Source: an uncultured Cytophagales bacterium (GTDB lineage: Bacteria; Bacteroidota; Bacteroidia; Cytophagales; Cyclobacteriaceae). Taken from it: a stretch of 64,000 nucleotides of DNA. A program made the translations under genes and the position numbers. The stretch lies in assembly GCA_913057175.1 (NCBI GenBank), contig CAJXNP010000003.1:332098-396097 (forward strand), read 5' to 3'. This document shows positions 32,656-42,160 of the stretch, piece after piece. Under the pieces are notes generated by a model, which did no database searches, was not told the origin of the DNA, and worked only from the letters and a program-made list of their open reading frames with translations. How positions within the stretch are numbered: the stretch's first letter is position 1; every line of letters begins with the position of its first letter.

Positions 32656-35088
32656 ATGAGGGTAAATTTCGGTATTTTTTGGCTATTCATAATAAGCTTA
32701 TTTCTTTCATCCTGTATGGGCACACGACACCTTCGTGACAACCAGCTTTTATTATATAAGCAAAAGATCAAAGGAAATGAAGAAATAACCAAAGAAGAGC
32801 TGGAACAATTCTACCGCCAATCCCCAAATAAAAAAATCCCGTTGATCCCCTTCGCTCCATATGTTTGGGTGTATTACATGGGACTAAATAATTATGACTC
32901 AGCAGAATTCTATAGAGAAATAGAAAAAATTGAAAATAAGTTTGATAGGAAAATAGCAACAAAACAGCAAAAGGGAAAAAAGGTAAAACGACTTGAAGCT
33001 AAGAAAGTAAAAAAAATAAAAAAGAAAGAGCTGGCTTTGGAAGAAGGCAATACCCTGATGCGATGGGGAGAGCCACTGTCTATTTTTGATGAAGATAAAA
33101 CCAGCGAAACGCGCGATCAATTTGACATATACCTTAAAACCAAAGGATTTTTTAATTCTCATGTAGATTATCGCCTGAAAAGAAAAGGGAGAAAAATATC
33201 TGTCACATACCATATCCAGGAAAATATTCCCCATAAGGTAGATACGTTTTATATTACCACCAAAGATGATTCAATCCGGCAGGTAATAGACGAAAACATA
33301 AAAGATAGTTTTATTGACATTGGAGATAATTACGACCAGGAGTTATTGATCCAGGAAAGAAACCGCATCGAGGCCCTGCTTCAAAACAATGGGTATTATG
33401 ATTTTAAAAAACAATTTATTGAATACAGAGTAGATACTTTGGGCGCTCCTTATCAAACCAAAATTGAAATGGTAATCAATAAGCCCAGAAGAGGTTATCA
33501 TAAAATATTCAATATTGACTCAGTGATCTTTGTGACAGATGCCGGAGATAGAGAGGCAGGAGATCGTAGTTCTATGACGTACAACAACATTAAGTACAGT
33601 TTTTATAAAAAGAGATTTTCCAAGAAAATTCTGGATCAGCGCGTATTTATTTATCCTAATGAGAAATACAGCAAATTAAATACTCTTAATACACAAAGAC
33701 AGCTGGCTAATCTCAATAACTTTAAATTCATCAATGTCAATTACGACACTACCGGAGGTTTCTTTATTGCTAATATTTTCGCCAGCAAGCTGCCCAAGTA
33801 CCAGATGACCAATGAATTGGGTGTAAACGTTACCGTGGGTATTCCAGGTCCTTTCTACCGATTTTCATTGGTTGACAGAAATGTCTTTAGAGGATTGGAA
33901 AACATGGAATTTTCCGGGTATTTTGCTTTTGAAGGGGTGGCCGGTGTGGCCGGAACAGACAGCTCATCGGTTTATAGCTCAACGGAAGCCGGGTTAAATC
34001 TATCCTTGTATTTCCCCCAATTTATATTTCCTGGATTCAAAAAGTGGAAAAGGAATAGCGGTACCCTAAACCCGCAAACCGTATTGCAAACAGGGGTGGA
34101 CTTTACAAAAAGACCCGAATATGTGAGAACTGGTGTGAATGCCTCATGGGTTTACAATTGGAGAAATTATGATACCAAAACGCTGTATAATTTTACTTTT
34201 CTGAAGATTGGCCTGATCAACTCTGACCTTGACTCTGCTTTTAATGCCTATCTGGAGGATTTGCAATCAAGGGGAAATAACCTGAAGACTTCATTTGACC
34301 CATCCTTTATTACCAGCTCACAGTTTCTTGTTACTTTTAATTTTGACCCAATTGACAACATTGACAATAGTGCTTCCTTTCTTCGCGTTTTTGCGGAATC
34401 AGGAGGAGTGATTTATAATTTCTATCAACCGAAGTTTCTCGAAGCCAATGACCTGGAATCCTATCAATTTGTAAAAGGGAGTATTGAATACATCCGACAT
34501 GTTCCGGTCACTGAAAACGGCGTCTTTGCGAGCAGGGTGAAATTTGGCAGCGCCTATCCTTATAGTGACAACCGGGTTCTTCCTTATGAAAAGTACTTCT
34601 TTTCAGGAGGTAGCAACAGCGTCAGGGCGTGGTACCCCCGCAGACTAGGACCTGGGTCCTACAATCATAACCTGTCAGATGATAATTCGGAGGATGTAGA
34701 AAACCCCTATCAATACAGCAATAAAATTGAACAACCAGGAGAAATCCTCATTGAGGCAAATCTTGAGTATCGCTCAAAGTTAGTGGGCTTTTTTGACTGG
34801 GCTTTTTTCGTTGATATTGGCAATATCTGGCTCATTAACGAAGACAATACCCGACCGGGTGGAAACTTTGAGTTCAACAGGTTTTATAAAGAATTCGGGA
34901 TTGGCTCAGGTTTGGGATTGCGGTTAAATTTCAGCTTTTTGATTGTACGTTTTGACTACGGAGTAAAAATATATGACCCGATCCGGCCTGAAGGAGAGCG
35001 CTTTATTGGCGACGATTATTCCATCTTCCAGTTTAAAGGGCTCCCCGATCAAACTAGACTTAATTTTGCAATAGGTTATCCTTTTTGA
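32656..35088 (+). CDS. tamL: TamL, BamA/TamA-family outer-membrane assembly lipoprotein
   Basis: 810 residues from ATG 32656. The lipobox LSSC is at about 17-20 (SLFLSSCMGTRHLRDNQLLL), so the N-terminus is lipidated, as in the Bacteroidota TamL group. POTRA-like repeats fill about 100-370, followed by a 16-strand barrel (Omp85) with the lid-lock type motif SGGSNSVRAWYPRRLGPGSY near 655 and a C-terminal strand ending NFAIGYPF. It helps insert outer-membrane proteins, usually with TamB, which is not in this window. Confidence 0.9.
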   Translation: MRVNFGIFWLFIISLFLSSCMGTRHLRDNQLLLYKQKIKGNEEITKEELEQFYRQSPNKKIPLIPFAPYVWVYYMGLNNYDSAEFYREIEKIENKFDRKIATKQQKGKKVKRLEAKKVKKIKKKELALEEGNTLMRWGEPLSIFDEDKTSETRDQFDIYLKTKGFFNSHVDYRLKRKGRKISVTYHIQENIPHKVDTFYITTKDDSIRQVIDENIKDSFIDIGDNYDQELLIQERNRIEALLQNNGYYDFKKQFIEYRVDTLGAPYQTKIEMVINKPRRGYHKIFNIDSVIFVTDAGDREAGDRSSMTYNNIKYSFYKKRFSKKILDQRVFIYPNEKYSKLNTLNTQRQLANLNNFKFINVNYDTTGGFFIANIFASKLPKYQMTNELGVNVTVGIPGPFYRFSLVDRNVFRGLENMEFSGYFAFEGVAGVAGTDSSSVYSSTEAGLNLSLYFPQFIFPGFKKWKRNSGTLNPQTVLQTGVDFTKRPEYVRTGVNASWVYNWRNYDTKTLYNFTFLKIGLINSDLDSAFNAYLEDLQSRGNNLKTSFDPSFITSSQFLVTFNFDPIDNIDNSASFLRVFAESGGVIYNFYQPKFLEANDLESYQFVKGSIEYIRHVPVTENGVFASRVKFGSAYPYSDNRVLPYEKYFFSGGSNSVRAWYPRRLGPGSYNHNLSDDNSEDVENPYQYSNKIEQPGEILIEANLEYRSKLVGFFDWAFFVDIGNIWLINEDNTRPGGNFEFNRFYKEFGIGSGLGLRLNFSFLIVRFDYGVKIYDPIRPEGERFIGDDYSIFQFKGLPDQTRLNFAIGYPF

Positions 35089-35092
35089 CATC

Positions 35093-36007
35093 ATGACTAT
35101 AGACAAAGAGATCATCGCAGACTGGTTTAAATTGCTTCAAAATGACATTTGCCGTCAATTGGAGCAGGAAGATGGAGCTGGTAAATTCAAGGAAGATCTT
35201 TGGGAAAGGCCCGGTGGTGGTGGTGGTAAAACAAGGATCATGAAAGACGGGCAGATCATTGAGAAAGGCGGCGTTAATTTTTCCGCTGTCTATGGTAAAA
35301 TGCCTGAGAAAATCTCAGATGCATTACAGCTTGAAAACGGAGAATTCTTTGCTACGGGGGTTTCGATTGTTATCCACCCACACAATCCTTACATTCCTAT
35401 CATTCACATGAATGTCCGATATTTTGAGACACTATCGTCCAGCTCTTCAAAATGGTGGTTTGGCGGCGGGATCGATCTAACCCCGCATTATGTCAATCCA
35501 GCTGAAGCGGGGTACTTCCACAAACAATTAAAAAGTGTTTGCGACCAACACGATCAAGACTTTTATCCGGAATTTAAAAAATGGGCAGATGATTATTTTT
35601 ACATCCGGCATCGGGAAGAAACAAGAGGCATTGGAGGGGTGTTTTTTGATCACCTAAATGGTGAAAGAAACAAATCGAAAGAAGAATTATTCGAATTCGT
35701 AAAAGATCTCGCTAATGCTTTTGCCCCCACTTACAGAAGATTCATGAAGGAAAATAGAAGGAAAGCATTTACTGAAAAGGAAAAACAATGGCAATATTTA
35801 CGCAGAGGCCGATATGTAGAATTTAACCTTGTTTACGACAGAGGAACCAAGTTTGGATTGGATACAAGTGGAAGAACAGAATCGATCTTAATGAGTCTGC
35901 CATCTACGGCTTCCTGGGAGTACAACCATCACCCAAAAAAGGGGTCAAAGGAAGAAGAAACATTGAAATATTTGAAAAAAGGCATAAACTGGTTGGATCA
36001 TGATTGA
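35093..36007 (+). CDS. hemF: Coproporphyrinogen III oxidase, oxygen-dependent (HemF)
   Basis: 304 residues. Hallmarks are WERPGGGGGKTRIMKDG, GVNFSAVYG, HMNVRYFE, WWFGGGIDLTPHYV, GIGGVFFDHLNG and the C-terminal YVEFNLVYDRGTKFGLDTSG with MSLPSTASWEYNH. It carries out the oxygen-requiring decarboxylation of coproporphyrinogen III in haem synthesis, which indicates an aerobic life style. It starts 4 bases after tamL and overlaps the PAP2 gene by 8 bases. Confidence 0.97.
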   Translation: MTIDKEIIADWFKLLQNDICRQLEQEDGAGKFKEDLWERPGGGGGKTRIMKDGQIIEKGGVNFSAVYGKMPEKISDALQLENGEFFATGVSIVIHPHNPYIPIIHMNVRYFETLSSSSSKWWFGGGIDLTPHYVNPAEAGYFHKQLKSVCDQHDQDFYPEFKKWADDYFYIRHREETRGIGGVFFDHLNGERNKSKEELFEFVKDLANAFAPTYRRFMKENRRKAFTEKEKQWQYLRRGRYVEFNLVYDRGTKFGLDTSGRTESILMSLPSTASWEYNHHPKKGSKEEETLKYLKKGINWLDHD

Positions 36008-36575
36008 TTGGCTGGAAAAAATCGACCAGGAATTGTTTCTTTTCTTAAATGGTTTGCACAGCCCTTTTTTTGATCAGGTGATGTGGGTTATTTCTGCCAA
36101 AGCTACGTGGATACCACTGTATCTAGTTTTGCTTTACCTGCTTTATAGAAATTATCAAAAGGAATGGTTCTTTTGGCTGATTGGAATTGGGTTGCTGATA
36201 TTGGTAACTGATCAAATTACTTCCAGCTTGCTTAAGCCATTCATTGGCAGACTCAGGCCCTGTCACGATCCGGAAATCAATTACCTGGTACATAATGTAA
36301 AGAAATGTGGAGGGCTGTATGGTTTTGTATCGGGGCATTCCTCCAACTCATTTGCTATTGCCATCTATTTTTTCCTGCTTTTCAAAAATCGGTTCGCTTA
36401 TATTTGGCTGCTATTTATCTGGGCAGCAATTGTTGCGTACAGCCGCGTTTACCTGGGTGTTCATTATCCCGGCGACATATTTACAGGTGGTTTGCTTGGA
36501 ATACTTTTTGGTTGGTTAATTTACCGGTTTTCATCTTCAATGATCAACCGGTACCAAAATAAAAAATCAAAGTAG
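36000..36575 (+). CDS. PAP2-family membrane phosphatase
   Basis: 191 residues with about five to six membrane helices. The three PAP2 motifs are complete: KPFIGRLRP (about 79-87), SGHSSNSF (about 113-120) and SRVYLGVHYPGD (about 150-161). It dephosphorylates lipid (pyro)phosphates at the outer face of the inner membrane; undecaprenyl pyrophosphate recycling is the likely role. It overlaps hemF by 8 bases and converges with the LytTR regulator, the stops overlapping by 9 bases. Confidence 0.92.
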   Translation: MIDWLEKIDQELFLFLNGLHSPFFDQVMWVISAKATWIPLYLVLLYLLYRNYQKEWFFWLIGIGLLILVTDQITSSLLKPFIGRLRPCHDPEINYLVHNVKKCGGLYGFVSGHSSNSFAIAIYFFLLFKNRFAYIWLLFIWAAIVAYSRVYLGVHYPGDIFTGGLLGILFGWLIYRFSSSMINRYQNKKSK

Positions 36576-37259
36576 GTTTAACCTTTCCATCAAAGCTTCC
36601 TTATACGAAGCACCAATAGGAATAAACTTATTGTTTATAAGAATAGAATTGTCTTCGAGCGATTCAATCTTTTGAGTATTGATAATAAAAGACCGATGTA
36701 TCCTGATAAAGGTTTTTCCCGGCAGACGACTTTCAATCCCCTTCATGGTAAAATGTACAATATGCTTTTTGTCGGGAGTATGGATGATAACATAATCTGC
36801 CAGCGCCTCAACATATAAGATATTGATCAAAGGTATACGGACAAGCTTGGATTCTGAACGAACGTACAATTCGGTCATCTCATCATCCGTTTTGATCTTC
36901 TTCTCAATGTTGTTTCTCGCTTTTTGAGCTGCCTTTAAAAACCTGGGATATTCAGCCGGTTTGACCAGAAAATCCGTCACACTTTTATCGAATGCCTCAA
37001 CGGCATAGTCACTCTCAGAAGTGATGAGAATAATCTCATAACTTTTCTCAAGGGTCTGGATAAATTCCATCCCGGTCATTTCAGGCATTTTGACATCCAA
37101 AAAAAGGATATCTGTATCCCCTTCCTTTAAAAAATTTGATGCCTCGATGGCATTATCAAATTCCTTAACAAGTGTTAAAAAATTTGTCTTTGTGATAAAA
37201 TGCTTGATCACATTACGCGACATTTCATCATCATCGACAATAAGGCATTTAAATTCCAT
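36567..37259 (-). CDS. LytTR-family response regulator
   Basis: 230 residues. A receiver domain (about 3-120) has the acidic pair Asp9-Asp10-Asp11, phospho-acceptor Asp in ILFLDVKMPEMTGMEF (near 55) and Lys in FLVKPAEY. The LytTR DNA-binding domain (about 135-230) has LYVEALADYVIIHT and FIRIHRSFIINTQKIESL. It probably responds to a LytS/YehU-type histidine kinase, but none is nearby, so it is an orphan in this window. Confidence 0.93.
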   Translation of the reverse strand: MEFKCLIVDDDEMSRNVIKHFITKTNFLTLVKEFDNAIEASNFLKEGDTDILFLDVKMPEMTGMEFIQTLEKSYEIILITSESDYAVEAFDKSVTDFLVKPAEYPRFLKAAQKARNNIEKKIKTDDEMTELYVRSESKLVRIPLINILYVEALADYVIIHTPDKKHIVHFTMKGIESRLPGKTFIRIHRSFIINTQKIESLEDNSILINNKFIPIGASYKEALMERLNLL

Positions 37260-37465
37260 TCCCTCCGGTATTTTCTGTTTAAGAGTGTTTGATTTTCACC
37301 CGAAATATAAAAATTATCTGTATTGAATTTAAAAAAATATTTTAAGATTCAAATTAGCTTTAAAATAATCCAGTAATTATGGTGCATATTTAATTTGCTC
37401 GATTCAATTTTAAGGATCTAAAATTAGGTATTTTTACGTATCAGTTAATCATTATTTTTTGACAC

Positions 37466-38131
37466 ATGGTAAAAAATTTACTTGACACTTATAAACATAA
37501 GGGAATGAGGAGAAAGCTGGTCAAGAAAATTTCTGAAAAGGGAATCAACGATCAGAAGGTGCTCGATGCCATTGACAAAGTACCACGACATTTTTTCTTT
37601 GAGAATGCTTTTCTGGAGCATGCTTACCAGGATAAGGCCTTTCCCATCGGACAGGGACAAACCATTTCACAACCATTTACAGTCGCTTATCAAACGCAAC
37701 TTTTGCAAGTTGAAAAAAACGATAAAGTGCTGGAAATTGGAACAGGGTCAGGGTATCAATGTTGTATCTTACTTGAAATAGGGGCTGATGTTTATACTAT
37801 TGAATACAACAAGGTACTTTTCGAAGAAACCAAAAAATTTCTACCTTCTATTGGCTACCTTGCGCACTTCAGGCACGGAGACGGAACCCTAGGCTGGCCG
37901 GTATTTGCGCCCTATGATAAAATCATTGTCACTGCCGGCGGGCCAAAGATCCCGCAATCACTGATTGATCAATTAAAAGTTGGTGGTAAAATGGTCATTC
38001 CGATCGGTGATTCTTCCAACCAGGTTATGTACCGGCTGACAAAAGTGAGTGATGATAAAATCGAAAAGGAAGAATTTGATTTTTTTAAATTTGTACCACT
38101 TCTTGGAAAAGAAGGCTGGAATAAAAAATGA
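37466..38131 (+). CDS. pcm: Protein-L-isoaspartate O-methyltransferase
   Basis: 221 residues. PCMT motifs are FPIGQGQTISQPFTVAYQTQ, VLEIGTGSGYQCCILLEIGA (SAM site) and DKIIVTAGGPKIP followed by LKVGGKMVIPIG. It methylates isoaspartyl residues to start repair of aged proteins in the cytoplasm. It heads a run of same-direction genes that continues to holA; the next start is 4 bases after its stop. Confidence 0.94.
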   Translation: MVKNLLDTYKHKGMRRKLVKKISEKGINDQKVLDAIDKVPRHFFFENAFLEHAYQDKAFPIGQGQTISQPFTVAYQTQLLQVEKNDKVLEIGTGSGYQCCILLEIGADVYTIEYNKVLFEETKKFLPSIGYLAHFRHGDGTLGWPVFAPYDKIIVTAGGPKIPQSLIDQLKVGGKMVIPIGDSSNQVMYRLTKVSDDKIEKEEFDFFKFVPLLGKEGWNKK

Positions 38132-38135
38132 TAAT

Positions 38136-38651
38136 ATGTCTACGAATAAAAAAACGGTAAAAGAATCACTGGCTGTAAAATCTGAGTTGCTACTGCCCAA
38201 CGATACCAATCCACTTAATAACCTAATGGGAGGAAAGTTGATGCACTGGATGGATATTACAGCAGCTATTTCAGCTCAGAAATTCTGCAATAGCCATGTA
38301 GTAACTGCTTCCGTTGATAATATTTCCTTTCAAAATCCCATTCCTCTTGGACATGTGGTCACACTCTCAGCCAAAGTTACCCGGTCATTCACGACTTCTA
38401 TGGAAATCCATATTGAGGTAATTGCCGAAGACATTCCAAACAATACCCGATTTAGGAGTAACAGTGCTTTTTTTACTTTTGTGGCAGTGGATAAAGAAAA
38501 CAAACCATCTACGGTTCCGGAAGCTGTCCCTGAATCAGAAGAAGAAATAGAAATGTATAATGGAGCGTTGAGAAGAAGGCAGCTAAGGCTAGTACTTGCG
38601 GGCCGGATGAAACCAGATGAGGCAACTGAATTAAAATCTATCTTTTTTTAA
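38136..38651 (+). CDS. Acyl-CoA thioesterase, hotdog fold (YciA/BFIT type)
   Basis: 171 residues from ATG 38136 (MSTNKKTVKES), 4 bases after pcm; the frame is open upstream inside pcm but that part is not family-like. Hotdog motifs: LPNDTNPLNNLMGGKLMHWM (the conserved Asn/Asp-rich loop and central helix), ASVDNISFQNPIPLGHVVTL, and FFTFVAVDKENKPSTVPEAV. It hydrolyses acyl-CoAs in the cytoplasm; chain length preference is unknown. Confidence 0.9.
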   Translation: MSTNKKTVKESLAVKSELLLPNDTNPLNNLMGGKLMHWMDITAAISAQKFCNSHVVTASVDNISFQNPIPLGHVVTLSAKVTRSFTTSMEIHIEVIAEDIPNNTRFRSNSAFFTFVAVDKENKPSTVPEAVPESEEEIEMYNGALRRRQLRLVLAGRMKPDEATELKSIFF

Positions 38652-38654
38652 TCA

Positions 38655-39197
38655 ATGGATAATCAACAGGACTACTACAACTTTCTGAAGATCTTTTTTA
38701 ATGAGGAAATTTACCTGATCGATGAAGAAGATGTTGAAATTCAGACTTCTGCTGAAGATGAAGTTTCTAGTAACATTGTGAACGAACCTGAGGTCATACC
38801 GGTCCAATCACCGGAAATAACAGGAAATCACAATTCTGAGTTTGCCTTTATCATCGATGAAACCTTTTCAGAAACCCTCCAGGGAAGGTTTGAAACAATG
38901 ATTTCCAGGCTGGGACTTTCTGCAGATAGCATTGCTTTAATTAGATTTAAAGAAGGAAAATCACCGGATAACCTGACAGAGTATATTAAAAGCCTAGACG
39001 CAAGTTATGTCGTGATACTTGGAATGAAAGATCAGATGAACGGATGCATTTCTGCGGGTGAAATGAAAATAGTGGACCTGGACCAAAAACATCTACTTTT
39101 TGCCCCATCTTTTCAATCCATCACGCAAAATCCTGACCTTGTCAAATCATTCTGGAAGGAACTATCATCACTGATCCCAAACAGGAACAATGGCTAA
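38655..39197 (+). CDS. Unassigned protein, possible DNA polymerase III psi (HolD)-like subunit
   Basis: 180 residues, acidic. Residues 1-30 form a short amphipathic start (MDNQQDYYNFLKIFFNEEIY), then an acidic, variable linker (about 30-65), then an alpha/beta domain (FAFIIDETFSETLQG, SYVVILGMK, KIVDLDQKHLLFAPSFQSIT, then LVKSFWKELSSLI). The end, a 'P-S-x-x-x-I/L-x-x-N-P-x-x-x-x-x-x-W' pattern, recalls the end of E. coli HolD (psi), and the N-terminal peptide followed by a linker also fits psi. It overlaps proB by 8 bases; holA is 3 kb downstream on the same strand. The psi idea is a suggestion only. Confidence 0.45.
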   Translation: MDNQQDYYNFLKIFFNEEIYLIDEEDVEIQTSAEDEVSSNIVNEPEVIPVQSPEITGNHNSEFAFIIDETFSETLQGRFETMISRLGLSADSIALIRFKEGKSPDNLTEYIKSLDASYVVILGMKDQMNGCISAGEMKIVDLDQKHLLFAPSFQSITQNPDLVKSFWKELSSLIPNRNNG

Positions 39198-40269
39198 AGG
39201 TAGTAAGCTGGTAACGATCAAGGTCGGTTCTAATGTGCTGACAAATGAAAAAGGATTGCCCAATGAGGAGGTTATCAGCCGTATATCCATTCAGATAGCT
39301 GAATTAAAAAAACAGGGCCATCAGGTCATATTGGTTTCATCGGGAGCCGTAGCAGCCGGAAGGAGTTTATATCAATTCAGAAAAAAAGTAGATACAATCG
39401 TCCAGAGACAGGTGCTCTCCTCCATTGGCCAGGTAAAGCTCATATCCCTTTACAAAGAAAAGTTTGAGCATCTTCAGGTGCTTTGTTCCCAGGTATTGGT
39501 AACAAAGGAAGACTTTCGCAGCAGGAATCACTACCTCAACATGCAAAACTGTCTGACAGCTTTGTTGAACAATGGTATCGTGCCTATCATCAATGAAAAT
39601 GATGTTGTCTCGGTTACGGAATTGATGTTCACGGATAATGATGAACTTGCCGGTCTGGTCAGTGCCATGATGAATGCCGACAAGTTGATCATCCTCACAA
39701 ATGTAGATGGCATTTACAATGGCGACCCCAACCATCAGGACACACAACTGATTGATGTTTTTGATGAGAAAAATGTCAATCTGGAATCCATTAAAGCCAA
39801 CGGAAAAAAATCAGAATTTGGCCGAGGAGGCATTTTAACCAAATGCAATACTGCCCGAAAAATCGCCCGTATGGGAATACCGGTTTACATTGGCAATGGA
39901 AAGTCAACGGACATTATTTTGAAGATCAGTAATGGGGAAAAAGCAGGTACACTTTTTCCGGCAGCCAAACTAGCCTCCAATATTAAAAAATACATTGCCC
40001 ACGCTTACGAAGAGGCAAAGGGAAAGATTAAAATCAACCAGGGCGCTGTTCAGGTTTTACGATCTGAGCGAGCCAACAGTCTGCTACCCATTGGTCTAAT
40101 ACATGTGGAAGGCAAATTTAAAAAAGGGGATATCGTTAAAATTGTTGATGAGCATGATGAAGAAATCGGACTGGGACTTGCCCGATACGGGTATAAAAAA
40201 GCGCAGGAAGTTGTCGGAATCAAAAATCAAAAGCCCATAATCCATTACGATCATTTATATTTGCACTGA
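39190..40269 (+). CDS. proB: Glutamate 5-kinase
   Basis: 359 residues. The amino acid kinase domain (about 5-245) has TIKVGSNVLTNEKG, VSSGAVAAG, INENDVVSV, FTDNDELAGLVSAMMNADKL and GRGGILTKCNTARKIARMG. A C-terminal PUA domain (about 270-350; IKINQGAVQVLR, GLIHVEGKFKKGDIVKIVDE) completes the long ProB form. It makes gamma-glutamyl phosphate, first step of proline synthesis, and is usually inhibited by proline. proA follows after 29 bases. Confidence 0.95.
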   Translation: MAKGSKLVTIKVGSNVLTNEKGLPNEEVISRISIQIAELKKQGHQVILVSSGAVAAGRSLYQFRKKVDTIVQRQVLSSIGQVKLISLYKEKFEHLQVLCSQVLVTKEDFRSRNHYLNMQNCLTALLNNGIVPIINENDVVSVTELMFTDNDELAGLVSAMMNADKLIILTNVDGIYNGDPNHQDTQLIDVFDEKNVNLESIKANGKKSEFGRGGILTKCNTARKIARMGIPVYIGNGKSTDIILKISNGEKAGTLFPAAKLASNIKKYIAHAYEEAKGKIKINQGAVQVLRSERANSLLPIGLIHVEGKFKKGDIVKIVDEHDEEIGLGLARYGYKKAQEVVGIKNQKPIIHYDHLYLH

Positions 40270-40298
40270 ACCAATCAAAATAATAAAAACTTTATTCC

Positions 40299-41546
40299 AT
40301 GTTGGAAGAAACCTTTAAAAAAGTCCAAACTGCAAGTAGAAAACTGGCTTTGCTGGAGGAAGAGAAAATTAATGACATTCTCGTTTCCCTGGCAGAAAAG
40401 GCCGAACAAAACATTGAAGATATTCTCAAGGAAAACAAAAAAGACCTTGACCGCATGCCGGAAAGTGATCCGAAATTCGATCGGCTGAAACTTACCGAAC
40501 AGCGAATCCGTGATATAGCAAATGATTTGAGAAATGTGGCCAGGCTCCCCTCGCCACTTGGGATAAGCCTCGAAAAAAAGGATCTTAACTCCGGCCTGGA
40601 ACTGCAGAAAATCACCGTTCCCCTGGGAGTGATTGGTATTATTTACGAAGCCCGTCCCAATGTCACTTTTGATGTCTTTTCCCTTTGTTTAAAGTCAGGA
40701 AATGCCTGCCTGCTAAAAGGTGGAAGCGATGCGGAATATTCCAATCAATTCATTGTCAAACTGATCAAGGAAGTCCTTCAGGAAAAAGAAGTTAATACGG
40801 ACATCCTGGAATTACTCCCCTCCGATAGATCAGCAACAACAGAAATGCTCAATGCCGTTGGTAATGTAGATATCATTATCCCACGAGGCAGCCAGAACCT
40901 GATCAACTATGTAAGAGAAAATGCGAAAGTTCCGGTCATCGAAACAGGTGCCGGAATCGTCCATACATATTTCGACAAAAGTGGCGATCTGGAAAGTGGT
41001 GCCAACATCATATTCAATTCCAAAACCCGGCGGGTGAGCGTTTGCAATGCATTGGATTGTCTGGTTATCCATCAGGACCGGCTTGCCGACCTTCCTGAAT
41101 TGACCAAAAAGCTTGCTGAAAAGGACGTTGAGATCTTTGCAGATGAAAATGCATTCAACTCACTGAAAAACCACTATCCGGAAAGTTTACTTATCCATGC
41201 GGGAGAAGAACACTTCGGCACAGAATTTCTGGATTATAAAATGAGTATCAAAACCGTTTCTGACCTGGATGAAGCGCTCAATCACATTGCCAAATATAGT
41301 TCAAGGCACAGTGAGGCCATTATCGCGAAGGATGAAGACACCATCAACATTTTTCTAAAGAGCGTCGATGCTGCTGCTGTTTATGCCAATGCATCAACCG
41401 CTTTCACCGATGGTGCGCAATTTGGCCTTGGAGCGGAAATTGGCATCAGCACACAAAAACTTCATGCCCGAGGCCCCATGGCACTTCGGGAAATGACCTC
41501 TTACAAATGGGTCATCAAAGGACACGGGACGGTAAGAATTCCGTAG
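40299..41546 (+). CDS. proA: Gamma-glutamyl phosphate reductase
   Basis: 415 residues of the aldehyde dehydrogenase superfamily. Motifs: [46 protein letters not shown], and the catalytic Cys in [15 protein letters not shown]; the C-terminus has [20 protein letters not shown]. It reduces gamma-glutamyl phosphate to glutamate semialdehyde with NADPH. It acts directly after ProB and the two are co-transcribed. Confidence 0.96.
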   Translation: MLEETFKKVQTASRKLALLEEEKINDILVSLAEKAEQNIEDILKENKKDLDRMPESDPKFDRLKLTEQRIRDIANDLRNVARLPSPLGISLEKKDLNSGLELQKITVPLGVIGIIYEARPNVTFDVFSLCLKSGNACLLKGGSDAEYSNQFIVKLIKEVLQEKEVNTDILELLPSDRSATTEMLNAVGNVDIIIPRGSQNLINYVRENAKVPVIETGAGIVHTYFDKSGDLESGANIIFNSKTRRVSVCNALDCLVIHQDRLADLPELTKKLAEKDVEIFADENAFNSLKNHYPESLLIHAGEEHFGTEFLDYKMSIKTVSDLDEALNHIAKYSSRHSEAIIAKDEDTINIFLKSVDAAAVYANASTAFTDGAQFGLGAEIGISTQKLHARGPMALREMTSYKWVIKGHGTVRIP

Positions 41547-41575
41547 TCATTAAACATTTTATCAAAAGGACATCA

Positions 41576-42160
41576 TTGAAGACTAAAAATTCACATACAA
41601 AAAAAGTACTTCTTATTTTTTTGCTAGCCACACTGGTAAACCTGAGTCTTTCATGCGGCGATAAAATCGAAGGTTTTGAAGGTTTTCTAAAACCCGAGAT
41701 CATTCATTTATTGAGCAGAGATTCATCCAAAAACTGGATTCGCATAGAATACTCTGCCAATGGAGAAATCATCACAGGAAATTGTTCGGATAGCCTTACT
41801 TACAAATTCATGGCCATTGGAAATAAAGAAGATACGTCCGGTTATTTATTTGTCAGGCCAAAGCTTCAAAATTGCGGTCTGTCAAATTTTTGCGACAATA
41901 ATCCTCTTCTTTGCGAATACAATATGGAATTTTGCGAAAAAGATACCGTGATTTGCCCGGAGTTGGAGGAAGATTTTTTATTTGCCGGTGCGTGGTATGT
42001 TCCCAATCCTTTGAGAGAAAATGACAAGATCGATGTGATGCTCCTGACAAATTACAATGGATTATCCCGGTATCAGATAAATTATATTACTTCCATCAAC
42101 CTCGAACTCATTCACGAGGAAGGGGAAACCGGGTTTTTTGAGAAATTTAAAGCTGAATAA
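41576..42160 (+). CDS. Hypothetical Cys-rich lipoprotein
   Basis: About 194 residues from a TTG at 41576, chosen because the preceding frame lies inside proA and this start gives a proper signal (SHTKKVLLIFLLATLVNLSL) ending in lipobox Cys (SLSC). The mature part has about eight more Cys (NCSD, LQNCGLSNFCDNNPLLCEYN, FCEKDTVICPEL), an unusual density for a periplasmic or surface protein and suggestive of disulfides. Alternative starts upstream are possible. It lies between proA and holA, sharing one base with the holA start codon. No family was recognised. Confidence 0.6.
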   Translation: MKTKNSHTKKVLLIFLLATLVNLSLSCGDKIEGFEGFLKPEIIHLLSRDSSKNWIRIEYSANGEIITGNCSDSLTYKFMAIGNKEDTSGYLFVRPKLQNCGLSNFCDNNPLLCEYNMEFCEKDTVICPELEEDFLFAGAWYVPNPLRENDKIDVMLLTNYNGLSRYQINYITSINLELIHEEGETGFFEKFKAE

